DNA of 64,000 bases from Streptomyces nojiriensis (lineage in GTDB: Bacteria; Actinomycetota; Actinomycetes; Streptomycetales; Streptomycetaceae): NCBI RefSeq assembly GCF_017639205.1, contig NZ_CP071139.1:3783501-3847500 (forward strand), given 5' to 3'. Below, piece after piece: positions 42,220 through 53,954 of the stretch. The notes under the pieces were generated by a model. The model did not search any database. It had not been told where the DNA came from and saw nothing but the letters and a program-made list of their open reading frames with translations. Position 1 is the stretch's first letter, and every line of letters begins with the position of its first letter. The position numbers were made by a program, and so were the translations under genes.

Positions 42220-42330
42220 CCGAATCCAGCCCCGCCAGGGGGTACCTCCCAGCGGTAGCTGGGGGAGTTTGAGGCGCCCCCCTCAGCCCCGCCGGCGTTT
42301 GAGGCGCGGGGTCTGGGGCGGAGCCCCAGC
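42220..42330. repeat. Streptomyces intergenic repeat, copy D, with nested palindrome
   Basis: CCAGCCCCGCC is interrupted at 42237-42266 by a palindrome-like unit around TACCTCCCAGCGGTAGCT and then resumes GTTTGAGGCGC. A second, uninterrupted unit CAGCCCCGCCGGCGTTTGAGG follows from 42283, and then CTGGGGC-GGA-GCCCCAG (about 42313-42329). Confidence 0.78.
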
Positions 42331-42356
42331 AGCGGCGCCGCACCCGCACACGACGC

Positions 42357-42393
42357 GGCCGGGGCCGGACACCCACGGTGTCCGGCCCCGGCC
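42357..42393. terminator. Terminator downstream of secA
   Basis: GGCCGGGGCCGGACACC and GGTGTCCGGCCCCGGCC form a 17-bp stem around a CAC loop, 32 nt past the secA stop. Confidence 0.85.
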
Positions 42394-42424
42394 GACAGCT
42401 CCAGCTCAACCCGCGATCGGCGGG

Positions 42425-45223
<2,799 letters not shown>

Positions 45224-45463
45224 CGAGGTTTGTCTCCTTGCCGGTCGGGCCTGGGCACTGTACGTACACGGGCACGGCAGGTGGGCCCCACCGCAACGGC
45301 CATCGTAAGCGAGGACGTGGCCGCGTCGGGAGGTCCGCCGTTCCCGCGAGGGCACGGGTGCCCGTATTGAGAACGTACGGGGGACACCGAAGGTGCCGCA
45401 TCGCCCGGAGGGATCACCGAAAATTGTTCGCCACCGGTACCGGCACGGCAGCAGAATCCGTTC

Positions 45464-46039
45464 ATGGAGCCCAAGACACTCAGCAGTGAGCGATTGGTAT
45501 TGCGGCCCTTCGTCCCGTCGGACGAGGACGAGCTGTATGCGGCGGCCCGGGACCCGGACGTCCAGCGCTGGACGCTGGTGCCCTCCCCCTACGAGCGCGA
45601 GCACGCGCACACCTATGTGAACGAGACCGTGCCGAACGGCTGGCGCGACGGCACGGCCTTCGCCTTCGCCGTACGCCTCGGGGCCGAGGGCCCCCTGGTC
45701 GCGGCCGTCGGCGTGCACATCCACACCGTGGAGAGCACCGAGATCGGCTACTGGGCGGTCAAGGAACACCGCGGCCGGGGCTACATGACCGAGGCGGTCC
45801 TGGCCGTCGCCCGCTGGGCCTTCACCGAGCTGGGCATCGGACGGCTGGAATGGCGCGCCGAGGTGGGCAACGCGGGCTCCCGCGCCGTGGCCGAGAAGGC
45901 CGGCTTCCAGGTCGAGGGCATCCTGCGGGCGGGCATCATCCACCGCGGCACGAACCGCGACTGCTGGGTCGGCGCCCTCCTCCCCTCCGACCTGGGCCTG
46001 ACCCCCGCACTCCCCTACCTGCCGGCCCCCGTCGACTAG
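45464..46039 (+). CDS. GNAT-family N-acetyltransferase (RimJ/RimL type)
   Basis: 191 residues. Starts MEPKTLSSERLVLRPFVPSDEDELY, the typical RimJ/RimL opening. The acetyl-CoA loop reads EHRGRGYMTEAVLAVARWAF, followed by LEWRAEVGNAGSRAVAEKAGFQVEG. Substrate unknown. It is divergent from secA, with a 240-nt gap. Not closely similar to the other GNAT protein at 6385-6933. Confidence 0.9.
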   Translation: MEPKTLSSERLVLRPFVPSDEDELYAAARDPDVQRWTLVPSPYEREHAHTYVNETVPNGWRDGTAFAFAVRLGAEGPLVAAVGVHIHTVESTEIGYWAVKEHRGRGYMTEAVLAVARWAFTELGIGRLEWRAEVGNAGSRAVAEKAGFQVEGILRAGIIHRGTNRDCWVGALLPSDLGLTPALPYLPAPVD

Positions 46040-46097
46040 GCCGTCGGTCGACTCCCGTACGCGCCCGCTGTCAGTGGCGCCCCCTAGGCTGCGGCGC

Positions 46098-47270
46098 ATG
46101 AGCAACCCGCCGCCGCACGTGTCCCTGTCCGCCGACGAGGCCCGGCGCATCGCCCTGCGCGCTCAGGGCTTCATCGGCGCACCCGACCGGCGCGGCGGGG
46201 TCCGCGGTGTCCTGCGCCACCTGGGCGCCGTACAGCTGGACACCATCTCGGTCCTGGCCCGCTCGCACGAGCTGATCCCGTACGCGCGGCTGGGCGCGGT
46301 GGGCCGGGACACCGTGGAGCGGGCGTACTGGTCGGACCGGCACGCCTTCGAGTACTGGTCGCACGCCGCCTGCATCCTGCCCATCGAGGAATGGCCGCAC
46401 TTCGCGTTCCGCCGCCGGGCCAACCGGGCGCGCGGCCACCGCTGGCACATCCTCCAGGACAAGCAGCACTCGACGCGGGCGGTCCTGGACCGGCTGAAGG
46501 CGGACGGCCCCCTGACCTCCACCGAGCTGGGCGGCGCCAAGAACGGCGGCGAGTGGTTCGAGTGGTCCGAAACCAAGATCGCGGTGGAGTGGCTGCTGGA
46601 CACCGGCGAGGTGGTGTGCAGCGAGCGCCGCGCCTGGAAGCGGGTCTACGACCTTCCCGAGCGTGCCGTTCCCGACGCGCTGCTCCACGACGACCTGGAC
46701 GACCGTGAGTGCGTGCGCCGGCTGGTCGCCCTGGCGGGCCGGTCCCTGGGCGTCGGCACCCGCGCCGACATCGCGGACTACCACCGCCTCAAGGGCGAGC
46801 AGTTCGACGCGGTGGTCGCGGACTCGGGGCTGGTACCGGTCGAGGTGGAGGGCTGGGCCAAGCCGGCCTGGGCGGACCCGGCGGCCCTCGCGGAGGCTCC
46901 CAGGGGCCGCCACCGCACGACGCTGCTCTCGCCCTTCGACTCCCTGGTCTGGGACCGTCCCCGCACGGAGCGGATCTTCGGTTTCACGCACCGCCTGGAG
47001 GCGTACGTGCCCAAGCCGAAGCGGATACACGGGTACTTCGCGATGCCGCTGCTGGCGGGCGGCCGGCTCCAGGGCCGCGTCGACCCGGCCCGCGAGGGCC
47101 GCACGCTGGTCGCCCGGCAGCTCTCGCTGACCTCCCCGAAGGCCGCGGCCCCGATGGCGCGGGCCCTGCGGGAGGCGGCGGAATGGGTCGGCTGCGAGGA
47201 CGTACGCGTCGAGCGCGCGAGCTCGCCCGCGGAAGCGGCGGCCGTCACCGCGGAACTGGCCGCGCTCTAG
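46098..47270 (+). CDS. YcaQ/AlkZ-type winged-helix DNA glycosylase
   Basis: 390 residues of the HTH_42 family. These glycosylases excise alkylated bases or unhook interstrand crosslinks, and Streptomyces members can protect against alkylating natural products. The catalytic region reads LGAVQLDTISVLARSHELI, with Q-L-D (the YcaQ-type QxD) rather than QxQ of AlkZ. Other family blocks: YWSHAACILPIEEWPHF, LLSPFDSLVWDR and YVPKPKRIHGYFAMPLL. ATG 46098 begins the conserved part. A housekeeping repair role is more likely than self-resistance, as no biosynthetic genes are near. Confidence 0.87.
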   Translation: MSNPPPHVSLSADEARRIALRAQGFIGAPDRRGGVRGVLRHLGAVQLDTISVLARSHELIPYARLGAVGRDTVERAYWSDRHAFEYWSHAACILPIEEWPHFAFRRRANRARGHRWHILQDKQHSTRAVLDRLKADGPLTSTELGGAKNGGEWFEWSETKIAVEWLLDTGEVVCSERRAWKRVYDLPERAVPDALLHDDLDDRECVRRLVALAGRSLGVGTRADIADYHRLKGEQFDAVVADSGLVPVEVEGWAKPAWADPAALAEAPRGRHRTTLLSPFDSLVWDRPRTERIFGFTHRLEAYVPKPKRIHGYFAMPLLAGGRLQGRVDPAREGRTLVARQLSLTSPKAAAPMARALREAAEWVGCEDVRVERASSPAEAAAVTAELAAL

Positions 47271-47282
47271 ACGGCCCGGGCG

Positions 47283-48026
47283 CTAGCGGATTTCGAGGAT
47301 CTTTTCCCGCATCGCGTAGACCACGGCCTCCATCCTGGAGTGCAGCTGCAGCTTCTCCAGGATGTTGCGGACGTGGTTCTTCACGGTGTTCTCGGAAATG
47401 AACAACTCCTTGGCGATATCACGGTTGTTCATACCGGTGGCCACGAGTTTCAGGACCTCCAGCTCCCGGTCCGTCAGCCGCGGCGCCGGCACCAGCCGCC
47501 GCTCGTCGGTCCGCTGGATCATCGACTTGAACTCGGTGAGCAGCTTCGACGCCATCGACGGGCTGATCTGCGACTGGCCGTCCGCCACCGCCCGGATCGC
47601 CGTGGCCACCTCGTCCGTCGAGATCTCCTTCAGGAGGTACCCGGTCGCGCCCGCCTTGATCGCGTCGTAGAGGTCGGCCTCCTCGTCGCTGATCGTCAGC
47701 ATGATGATCTTCGCGGAGGGGGCCACCTCCTTGATCGAGGTGCACGCCTCGATCCCGCCGCGCCGGGGCATCCGCACGTCCATCAGCACGATGTCCGGAA
47801 GCAGGTCGGCCGCCTTGTCCACGGCCTCCGCCCCGTCCCCGGCCTCGCCGACGACCTGGATGTCCTCCTCCTGCGCGAGGACGATCTCCAGTCCCCGCCG
47901 GAAGAGCGCGTGGTCGTCGACCACGAGCACCCTGATGGGCTCCCGGGCGGGCTCCTGCGCCGGGTCGCCGCCATGGCAGCCCGCGACGCCGCCGTCCGCG
48001 CGCACCGGCCCGAAGCTGTCCGCCAT
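47283..48026 (-). CDS. NarL/LuxR-family response regulator
   Basis: 247 residues. The receiver domain (about 30-150) has VLVVDDHALFRRGLEIVL, phospho-acceptor Asp in DIVLMDVRMPRRGG, and Lys in GYLLKEIS. The C-terminal helix-turn-helix reads LTDRELEVLKLVATGMNNRDIAKELFISENTVKNHVRNIL. No sensor kinase gene is adjacent, so it is an orphan in this window. The start ATG has GGGGGAGGAA just upstream. Downstream of hpf on the same strand but separated by a terminator. Confidence 0.93.
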   Translation of the reverse strand: MADSFGPVRADGGVAGCHGGDPAQEPAREPIRVLVVDDHALFRRGLEIVLAQEEDIQVVGEAGDGAEAVDKAADLLPDIVLMDVRMPRRGGIEACTSIKEVAPSAKIIMLTISDEEADLYDAIKAGATGYLLKEISTDEVATAIRAVADGQSQISPSMASKLLTEFKSMIQRTDERRLVPAPRLTDRELEVLKLVATGMNNRDIAKELFISENTVKNHVRNILEKLQLHSRMEAVVYAMREKILEIR

Positions 48027-48177
48027 CGTTCCTCCCCCTGCATGTGCTCAGCTGCTGGGCCAACCGGACACACACCGCAGCCGGTTGACTGCACGCCATG
48101 ATTCCATGCCCGCACCACGGCCCGGGGGCCAAAAGTGAGCCACCTGGCGCATACCCGTCGCATACCGGTCACGCAGG

Positions 48178-48215
48178 CGCCCCCGCGAAGGCGCCGGAAC
48201 GCCTGCGCGGGGGCG
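48178..48215 (-). terminator. Hairpin terminator downstream of hpf
   Basis: CGCCCCCGCG and CGCGGGGGCG form a 10-bp stem with an 18-nt loop that can itself pair (GGCGCC core), about 30 nt past the hpf stop. Confidence 0.6.
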
Positions 48216-48242
48216 ATGTACGGAGTACGGATGTGCCCGGCC

Positions 48243-48938
48243 TCAGCCGCCGAGCGCGCCACCGGCGCCGCCCCGCGGTTCCTCCGAGCTGGAGGCACCG
48301 TCGGGGTTCACGTGGATGACGCCGTAGTCATAGGCATGACGGCGGTAGACGACACTGGGCAGCTTCGTCTCGGAGTCGACGAACAGATAGAAGTCGTGGC
48401 CGACCAGTTCCATCTCGTACAGGGCCTGGTCGAGCGACATGGGTGCGGCCGAGTGGGTCTTCTCGCGAACGATGAGCGGGCCTTCGCCCTGCACCTCGAG
48501 GGATCCGATCCGGGTGATCGGCACCCCGTCCGTCTTCTCCTCCGACACCGGCTGCCCGCTGCCGTTCAGCGATGCGACGCCCGGCACCACGTCGGCGACC
48601 TCCGCCGCCGAGAGCCGGCCGTTGCCACGGCGGGTGTAACGCTTGTCGTGCTGCTTGCGCAGCCGGGCCTCCAGCTTGTCCTGAGCCAGGTCCAGCGCCG
48701 CATACGCGTCGGCGGCGGCGGCCTCGGCACGGATCACCGGGCCCCGCGAACGCAGGGTGATCTCCACGCGGTCGGAACGGTCGGCCTGGCGCGGGTTGTG
48801 CTCCTTGGACACCTCGACGTCCAAGCTGATCACCTTGGCGTCGAGCTTCTGGATCCGCTCCGGATTCAGCTTCTCGGCCACGTGCTTGCGGAACCGCTCG
48901 GGCACCTCGGTCTTGCGGCCCTTGACGACGATGTCCAC
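48243..48938 (-). CDS. hpf: Ribosome hibernation promoting factor, long form
   Basis: 231 residues. The long form pairs 70S ribosomes into inactive 100S dimers in stationary or stressed cells. The N-terminal ribosome-binding domain reads VDIVVKGRKTEVPERFRKHVAEKL, VEITLRSRGPVIRAEAAAADAYAALDLAQDKLEARLRK. After an acidic linker, the C-terminal dimerisation domain shows MSLDQALYEMELVGHDFYLFVDSETKLPSVVYRRHAYDYGVIHV. GTG 48938 has CGGAG 6 nt upstream and matches the family start; frames upstream are longer but lack a fold. Confidence 0.95.
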   Translation of the reverse strand: MDIVVKGRKTEVPERFRKHVAEKLNPERIQKLDAKVISLDVEVSKEHNPRQADRSDRVEITLRSRGPVIRAEAAAADAYAALDLAQDKLEARLRKQHDKRYTRRGNGRLSAAEVADVVPGVASLNGSGQPVSEEKTDGVPITRIGSLEVQGEGPLIVREKTHSAAPMSLDQALYEMELVGHDFYLFVDSETKLPSVVYRRHAYDYGVIHVNPDGASSSEEPRGGAGGALGG

Positions 48939-49264
48939 GCAGAACTCCGTTCCCGGATAGCTCCGCCCGACGGGGCGAAGCGTCTCCCTTTCGCACCAGA
49001 CTCCGGTGAAGGCCGGAGCCTCGGACTTGGCGACTTTCACCTCCTCCTCCCCCATCGGCAAGATCAACACCCCACCGACTTCGGAGTCGAGAGACAGTCT
49101 CCTGAGTTCCTTACAACCGAACATATCCCTCTATGGCGGTTGTCGGCACCCGCTACCGGAATGTACTTCCAGTCAGGTGACTGTTCCCTCTTACTACCTG
49201 CAACGATGGGCCTTCCCCGCCAGTTCCAAATCTATTCACAAGATTTTTGTTCTGTCCGAGTTGC
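48939..49264. promoter_or_regulatory. hpf leader with palindrome and hairpins
   Basis: 326 nt, no gene. A perfect 14-bp palindrome CAGTCAGGTGACTG lies at 49170-49183. Closer to the gene, GGAGAC/GTCTC and GACT-CCGA-AGTC hairpins (about 49083-49107) suggest a folded leader RNA. An AT-rich patch near 49230-49250 may hold the promoter. Confidence 0.4.
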
Positions 49265-50020
49265 TCAAAGGCGTGGCGCCCGTTCGATCCGCCTGAAGGA
49301 GTCCGCCGGCGCGGCCACCACCGCCGCCCGCAGCACCGCCCCCGGGCCCGCCGCCGCCGCCACCAGCCCCGCGGCGCGCACCGCCCGGGCCGCCTCCGCC
49401 AGCGTCGCCCCGGTGGTGATCAGGTCGTCCACGAGCACGATCCGGGCCGCCCCGGCCGTGAGCCGCCGCCCGTCCCGGCGCACCGCCAGCGCCCCCGCGA
49501 CGTTCTCCCGGCGCTGCCGGGCCCCCAGCCCCGCCTGGTCCGCCACCGCCCGCCGCAGCCCCAGTACGGGCGCCACGCGCGCGGGAACACCGGCTCTCCG
49601 CAGCCGCCCCGCGGCCGCCAGCGCGATCCTGCGCGCCGGATCGTGCCCGCGCGCCCGGACCTGCCGCCGCGCCGACGGGACCGGGACCAGCGCCACGTCC
49701 CCCGCAGCACCCGCAGCACCCGCACCGCCGCGACCGCCCGCCAGGACGGCCGCCGCCAGCGCGGCGCCGAGCACCCCGGCCAGCGGCAGCGCCCCGCGCT
49801 CCTTGTGCGCCAGCAGGAGGCTCCGTACGGCCCCCTCGTAGACGGCGGCGGCCCGCACCACCGGCAGGCCCGCGGGCGGCGGAGACGGCCGCACCGGCCC
49901 CTCCCCGGCCCCGCTCAGCGCATCCCGGCACTCGGCGCACACCAGCACCCGGACCGCCCCGCAGCCGGCGCAGTCGACCGGCAGGACCAGCCCGGCGAGC
50001 TCCTGCCACCAACCCCGCAT
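49265..50020 (-). CDS. ComF-family phosphoribosyltransferase-like protein
   Basis: 251 residues. An N-terminal zinc-ribbon-like part (VDCAGCGAVRVLVCAECRDAL, four Cys) precedes a type I phosphoribosyltransferase fold with VYEGAVRSLLLAHKERG, PVPSARRQVRARGHDPA and the PRPP loop RIVLVDDLITTGATLAEA. ComF relatives aid DNA uptake in competent bacteria; in Streptomyces the role is unknown. Gene is 64 nt downstream of lpqB and may be in the mtrA operon. Very Ala/Arg-rich segments between motifs. Confidence 0.85.
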   Translation of the reverse strand: MRGWWQELAGLVLPVDCAGCGAVRVLVCAECRDALSGAGEGPVRPSPPPAGLPVVRAAAVYEGAVRSLLLAHKERGALPLAGVLGAALAAAVLAGGRGGAGAAGAAGDVALVPVPSARRQVRARGHDPARRIALAAAGRLRRAGVPARVAPVLGLRRAVADQAGLGARQRRENVAGALAVRRDGRRLTAGAARIVLVDDLITTGATLAEAARAVRAAGLVAAAAGPGAVLRAAVVAAPADSFRRIERAPRL

Positions 50021-50083
50021 GACTCCACACTGACGGGCGGGGCCGCCGGGCGCGACCCCTGTGGACGACCCGGCGAGGGCAGG

Positions 50084-51967
50084 TCAGCCCGGGTACACCG
50101 GAGCCCGGCCGCCCGCCCCCGCCGCCACCGTGCGCCACTGGGCACCCGGCGGCAGCCACACGATCCCGTCCTCCGAGTACGCGACCACCGGCTTCGGCTT
50201 CGCCTCGTCCTCCGTGGCCGCGACCGCCACCTCCGACAGCCCGGTGGCCCCGGGCAGGCTCGCCGCGACCATCGAACCGTCGGCCAGCATGTAGCGGGCC
50301 TGCTGCACGCCGCCGTTCTCCCGGCCCACCACGAGCAGCCGCCCGCGCGGCGCCCAGCTCATCGCCGTCACATCGACCATCTGCGGGGCCGCCGGACGCA
50401 GCTCGCGCACCGACACCGCCGAGGAGTCGCCCTTGCCGTCGGGCCGCTCGATCCGCCCGACGTACAGGACCTTGCTGCCGTCGGGCTGATCCACCAGCAA
50501 CGCGATCCGCACACCGTCGGCCGATGCCTTCAGCGAGGCGATCCGCCGGCCGTCGAGCCCCGCCACCTGCACCTTCTCGGGCGTTCCGGCACCACCGGGC
50601 ACCCGCCACAGCCCCGGGGACTGCGGATCCCGGTCCGCGACCCACAGATCACCCGAGGCGTCCCAGCTCGGCGCGGTCAGGACCGGGGCCTTGCCGCCCT
50701 TGCCGACCGGCATCGGCTGCGGCATCGTCCCGCCCCCGACCAGCGGCACGACGTACAGCGCGTGCTCGTCCTCGGAGACCACGGCCGCGCGCCGCTCGTC
50801 GTGCGAGACCGCCGCCGATCTGACCTTGAACCCGGGCGGGGTGGCCAGCGGCCCCGGCACCGGTTCCGGCCGGGCCTGCTGGTCCTCGCTGCTCGTGTCC
50901 AGCTTCATCCGGACCAGCCGCTTCTCGCTGTCGACGAAGTACTGGAACTCGGGGATCTTGGGCCGGCCCGCGATGGCGGCCGCGCTCACCTCGCTCACCG
51001 AACACAGCGAGGTCGACTTGCCGCCCGCCCGCACCAGTTCGACCTGGTCGAGCCGGGAGCCCGTCAGATCCTTGACGGTGTACAGGAGTTGGGTGGCCAT
51101 CTTCTTGCACTGCGGCTGCGCGACGTTCTCGGCCTTCTCGTTGAGCGGCACGCGCAGCGTGTTCTGCCCGTCGTACGAAAGGGACTTGGTGCCCGGGCTC
51201 AGTTCCGTACCGGTCGGGAAGCTGGACTCCACGACCGGGGCGAGCCACCGCGACGGCCCCGCCAGCAGCGACTGCACGGTCTGCGTGGTCGGGTCCATCC
51301 GCGAGTCCGGGTCGGTGCGCTGACGCACGTACACGGGGTCGGCGACGAGCGTGCCGCCCGCGAAGTAGTACTTGTTGACCGGCATGTAGATGCGCTGGAA
51401 GTCCGACTCGCTGAGCACGAGACCGCTCGGCGGGGTCGAGATCCGCCACTGCTTGTCCTCGTTCTGGACGAGCTGGAGGAACTCCTCGTACTCCCTGGCC
51501 CCGGTCTGCGGCTGGTACGCGCTGTGCTCGTCGACGGTCGCGAGCTTCTTGCCGGTCACCTTCCAGCGGGGCCCCTCGGGGTCCTTCTCGCCGCGGTTCG
51601 GAACCCGGTTGAGCCCGGAGGAGAGCACGGTGACGGCCGAGCCGGGCTTCCAGCTCTTCGCGGCCGCCTCGGTGAGGTACTTGCGGGCCGTCTCCAGCTG
51701 CGGGTCGTCGCTGGTCATCGCCTCCAGGAAGCCGTCGACGATCTCCGCCGGGCTGGCCTTGTCCGCGGGCGGTACGCCGAACACCCGGACCTGCGAATCC
51801 ACGCCCTGCGAGGCCTGCACCGGCCGGATGTCGCCGCGGTCCGGCATGGAGGCGCAGCCCGCGAGCAGCAGCCCGGCCGCACCGAAGGCGTACGCCCGTA
51901 CGGTGCGCAGCCGACGGCGCCGCACCCGCGCACGCCCCGCCCGCGCGTCCAAGGGCTCAGCGTCCAT
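50084..51967 (-). CDS. lpqB: Lipoprotein LpqB, partner of MtrB
   Basis: 627 residues. The signal sequence AYAFGAAGLLLAGC contains the lipobox LAGC; the mature protein sits outside the membrane. A GerMN domain (about 220-330) and a C-terminal beta-propeller-like region follow. In mycobacteria LpqB binds MtrB and tunes MtrA phosphorylation. The start overlaps the mtrB stop by 11 nt, so the three genes are coupled. Confidence 0.95.
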   Translation of the reverse strand: MDAEPLDARAGRARVRRRRLRTVRAYAFGAAGLLLAGCASMPDRGDIRPVQASQGVDSQVRVFGVPPADKASPAEIVDGFLEAMTSDDPQLETARKYLTEAAAKSWKPGSAVTVLSSGLNRVPNRGEKDPEGPRWKVTGKKLATVDEHSAYQPQTGAREYEEFLQLVQNEDKQWRISTPPSGLVLSESDFQRIYMPVNKYYFAGGTLVADPVYVRQRTDPDSRMDPTTQTVQSLLAGPSRWLAPVVESSFPTGTELSPGTKSLSYDGQNTLRVPLNEKAENVAQPQCKKMATQLLYTVKDLTGSRLDQVELVRAGGKSTSLCSVSEVSAAAIAGRPKIPEFQYFVDSEKRLVRMKLDTSSEDQQARPEPVPGPLATPPGFKVRSAAVSHDERRAAVVSEDEHALYVVPLVGGGTMPQPMPVGKGGKAPVLTAPSWDASGDLWVADRDPQSPGLWRVPGGAGTPEKVQVAGLDGRRIASLKASADGVRIALLVDQPDGSKVLYVGRIERPDGKGDSSAVSVRELRPAAPQMVDVTAMSWAPRGRLLVVGRENGGVQQARYMLADGSMVAASLPGATGLSEVAVAATEDEAKPKPVVAYSEDGIVWLPPGAQWRTVAAGAGGRAPVYPG

Positions 51968-53954
51968 CGGCTCGGTCCTCCTGTTGTGCCTGCTCGGCCG
52001 GGCGGGCCACGACCCGGGCCCCGTTCCCCGGCAAGGCCGTCGGGTCGGCGGGCACCGGCATCGCTCCGGCGACGGGCGAGCGCGGGGGTATCGGCGAGCG
52101 GTCGCCCGCGTCGGCCGGCGTACGCTCCGCCGCGCCGCCCGCGGCCTCGGCCGCGGCCCTGGCCCGGTTGGCGCGGTTGGCCCGGGAGTCCTCGGGCTCC
52201 AGCGGGATGGGCGAGCCCCGCAGCGGCTCGTCGGCCGTGCGCGGCAGGGTCAGCCGGAACTGCGAACCGCCGCCCGGCTCGCCCCAGGCCTGCAGCCAGC
52301 CCCCGTGCAGCCGGGCGTCCTCGACCGCGATCGACAGGCCGAGGCCGGTCCCGCCGGTCGTGCGCGCCCGCGCCGGGTCGGCCCGCCAGAAGCGGTTGAA
52401 GACGCGGGTGGCCTCGCCGGGCTTCAGCCCGACCCCGTAGTCCCGTACGGCGACGGCGACGGCCCCGCCCGCGGACGCCAGCCGGACCACCACGTCACGG
52501 CCCTCGCCGTGCTCCACGGCGTTGACGACCAGATTGCGCAGCACCCGCTCCACCCGCCGGGCGTCCGCCTCGGCGATGACCGGCTGGGTGTCGCCCAGCA
52601 CCCGGATCCGGGTGCCCTTGTGCTCGGCCAGCGGCTCGGCGCCGTCGATGACCCGGCGCACGACGTCCCGCAGGTCGATGGGCTCGGCCTCCAGGGCCGC
52701 GGCCCCGGCGTCGAAGCGGCTGATCTCCAGCAGGTCGGCGAGGAGCGACTCGAACCGGTCGAGCTGCCCGGCGAGCAGCTCGGCGGAGCGCGCGGTGATC
52801 GGGTCGAAGTCGACCCGGGCGTCGTGGATGACGTCGGCGGCCATCCGTACCGTCGTCAGCGGGGTGCGCAGCTCGTGCGAAACGTCCGAGACGAACCGGC
52901 GCTGCATCCGGGACAGCTCCTCCAGCTGCTGGATCTTGTTCTGGAGGTTCTGCGCCATCTTGTTGAAGGCCTCGCCCAGGCGCGCGATGTCGTCCTCACC
53001 GGTGACCTTCATCCGCTCCTGGAGCCGCCCGGCCGAGAGCCGCTCGGCGATCCCGGCGGCCATCCGCACCGGCGTCACCACCTGGCGCACGACGAGCCAG
53101 GCGATGCCGCAGAGCAGGACGACGACGAACAGGCCCGCGGTCACGATGGTGACCTTGATCAGATTGAGGGACTCCTCCTCCTGCGTGAGCGGGAAGAGGT
53201 AGTACAGGTCGTACGGGTCGCCGTTGATGTCCGAGAGCCGCTTGCCGATGACCAGCGCCGGCTCGGGCTCCTTGGCACCGTCCCCGCTGGTGTACCGGAT
53301 CTCGGAGAAGGTCTTGAAGGCACCGGTGGCATGGTTGACGGCCCGGCGCAGCGGCAGCGGGACGCTGGCGGTCGGATCCACGTTGCCGGAGGCCCGGGCG
53401 CCCTTGACGCCCTGCGTTCCGGGCAGCGCCTCATCGCCCGTGCCCGCGCCCAGCGCGACGACCTCGAACGCGGTCTGGCCGCCACTGGCCAACTGCTTGA
53501 CCAGGGAGTTCATCCAGGTACTGGCGTCCCGGCCGACCTTGTTGTCGGTGGCGTCGGGCCCGTCCACGGCGGCCGGGGCGTTGGCCTTCTCCTGCGCCAC
53601 CGCGAACCCGCCCGCGGCCTGGCTCTGCGCCGCCTCCTCCTTGGCCTCCAGGAGACCCCTGCTGACCTGGGCGATGACGACGAAGCCCAGGGCGAGGACC
53701 ACGGCGAGCGAGATCAGCAGGGTTGCGGCGACCACCCGGAGCTGGATGTTGCGCCGCCACAGCCGGACGGCCGGAAGCAGCGGCCGGCGCGCCAGGCGCA
53801 GGAACAGCCGCAGGACCCGGCTGCTCGACGCGCGGTCCCGGAACAGCCGGCCGAAGCGCAGCCGCCACGGGTGGTAGCCGCCCGGGACCCTGCCGGACGC
53901 ACCGGACGTACCGGACTGCACGTCAGCTGGGTCCGGCCTTGTAGCCGACACCAC
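51957..53954 (-). CDS. mtrB: MtrAB sensor histidine kinase MtrB
   Basis: 665 residues. Two membrane spans (about 73-95 and 247-270) enclose a sensor domain; HAMP, a dimerisation domain with the phospho-His in DVSHELRTPLTTVRM (about 362) and an ATPase domain with NLVVNAVEHGEG and GVGLKPGE, GTGLGLSIA follow. A disordered tail rich in Ala/Pro/Arg ends the protein. The GTG start overlaps mtrA by 32 nt. It controls MtrA activity in division and development. Confidence 0.96.
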   Translation of the reverse strand: MVSATRPDPADVQSGTSGASGRVPGGYHPWRLRFGRLFRDRASSSRVLRLFLRLARRPLLPAVRLWRRNIQLRVVAATLLISLAVVLALGFVVIAQVSRGLLEAKEEAAQSQAAGGFAVAQEKANAPAAVDGPDATDNKVGRDASTWMNSLVKQLASGGQTAFEVVALGAGTGDEALPGTQGVKGARASGNVDPTASVPLPLRRAVNHATGAFKTFSEIRYTSGDGAKEPEPALVIGKRLSDINGDPYDLYYLFPLTQEEESLNLIKVTIVTAGLFVVVLLCGIAWLVVRQVVTPVRMAAGIAERLSAGRLQERMKVTGEDDIARLGEAFNKMAQNLQNKIQQLEELSRMQRRFVSDVSHELRTPLTTVRMAADVIHDARVDFDPITARSAELLAGQLDRFESLLADLLEISRFDAGAAALEAEPIDLRDVVRRVIDGAEPLAEHKGTRIRVLGDTQPVIAEADARRVERVLRNLVVNAVEHGEGRDVVVRLASAGGAVAVAVRDYGVGLKPGEATRVFNRFWRADPARARTTGGTGLGLSIAVEDARLHGGWLQAWGEPGGGSQFRLTLPRTADEPLRGSPIPLEPEDSRANRANRARAAAEAAGGAAERTPADAGDRSPIPPRSPVAGAMPVPADPTALPGNGARVVARPAEQAQQEDRADGR

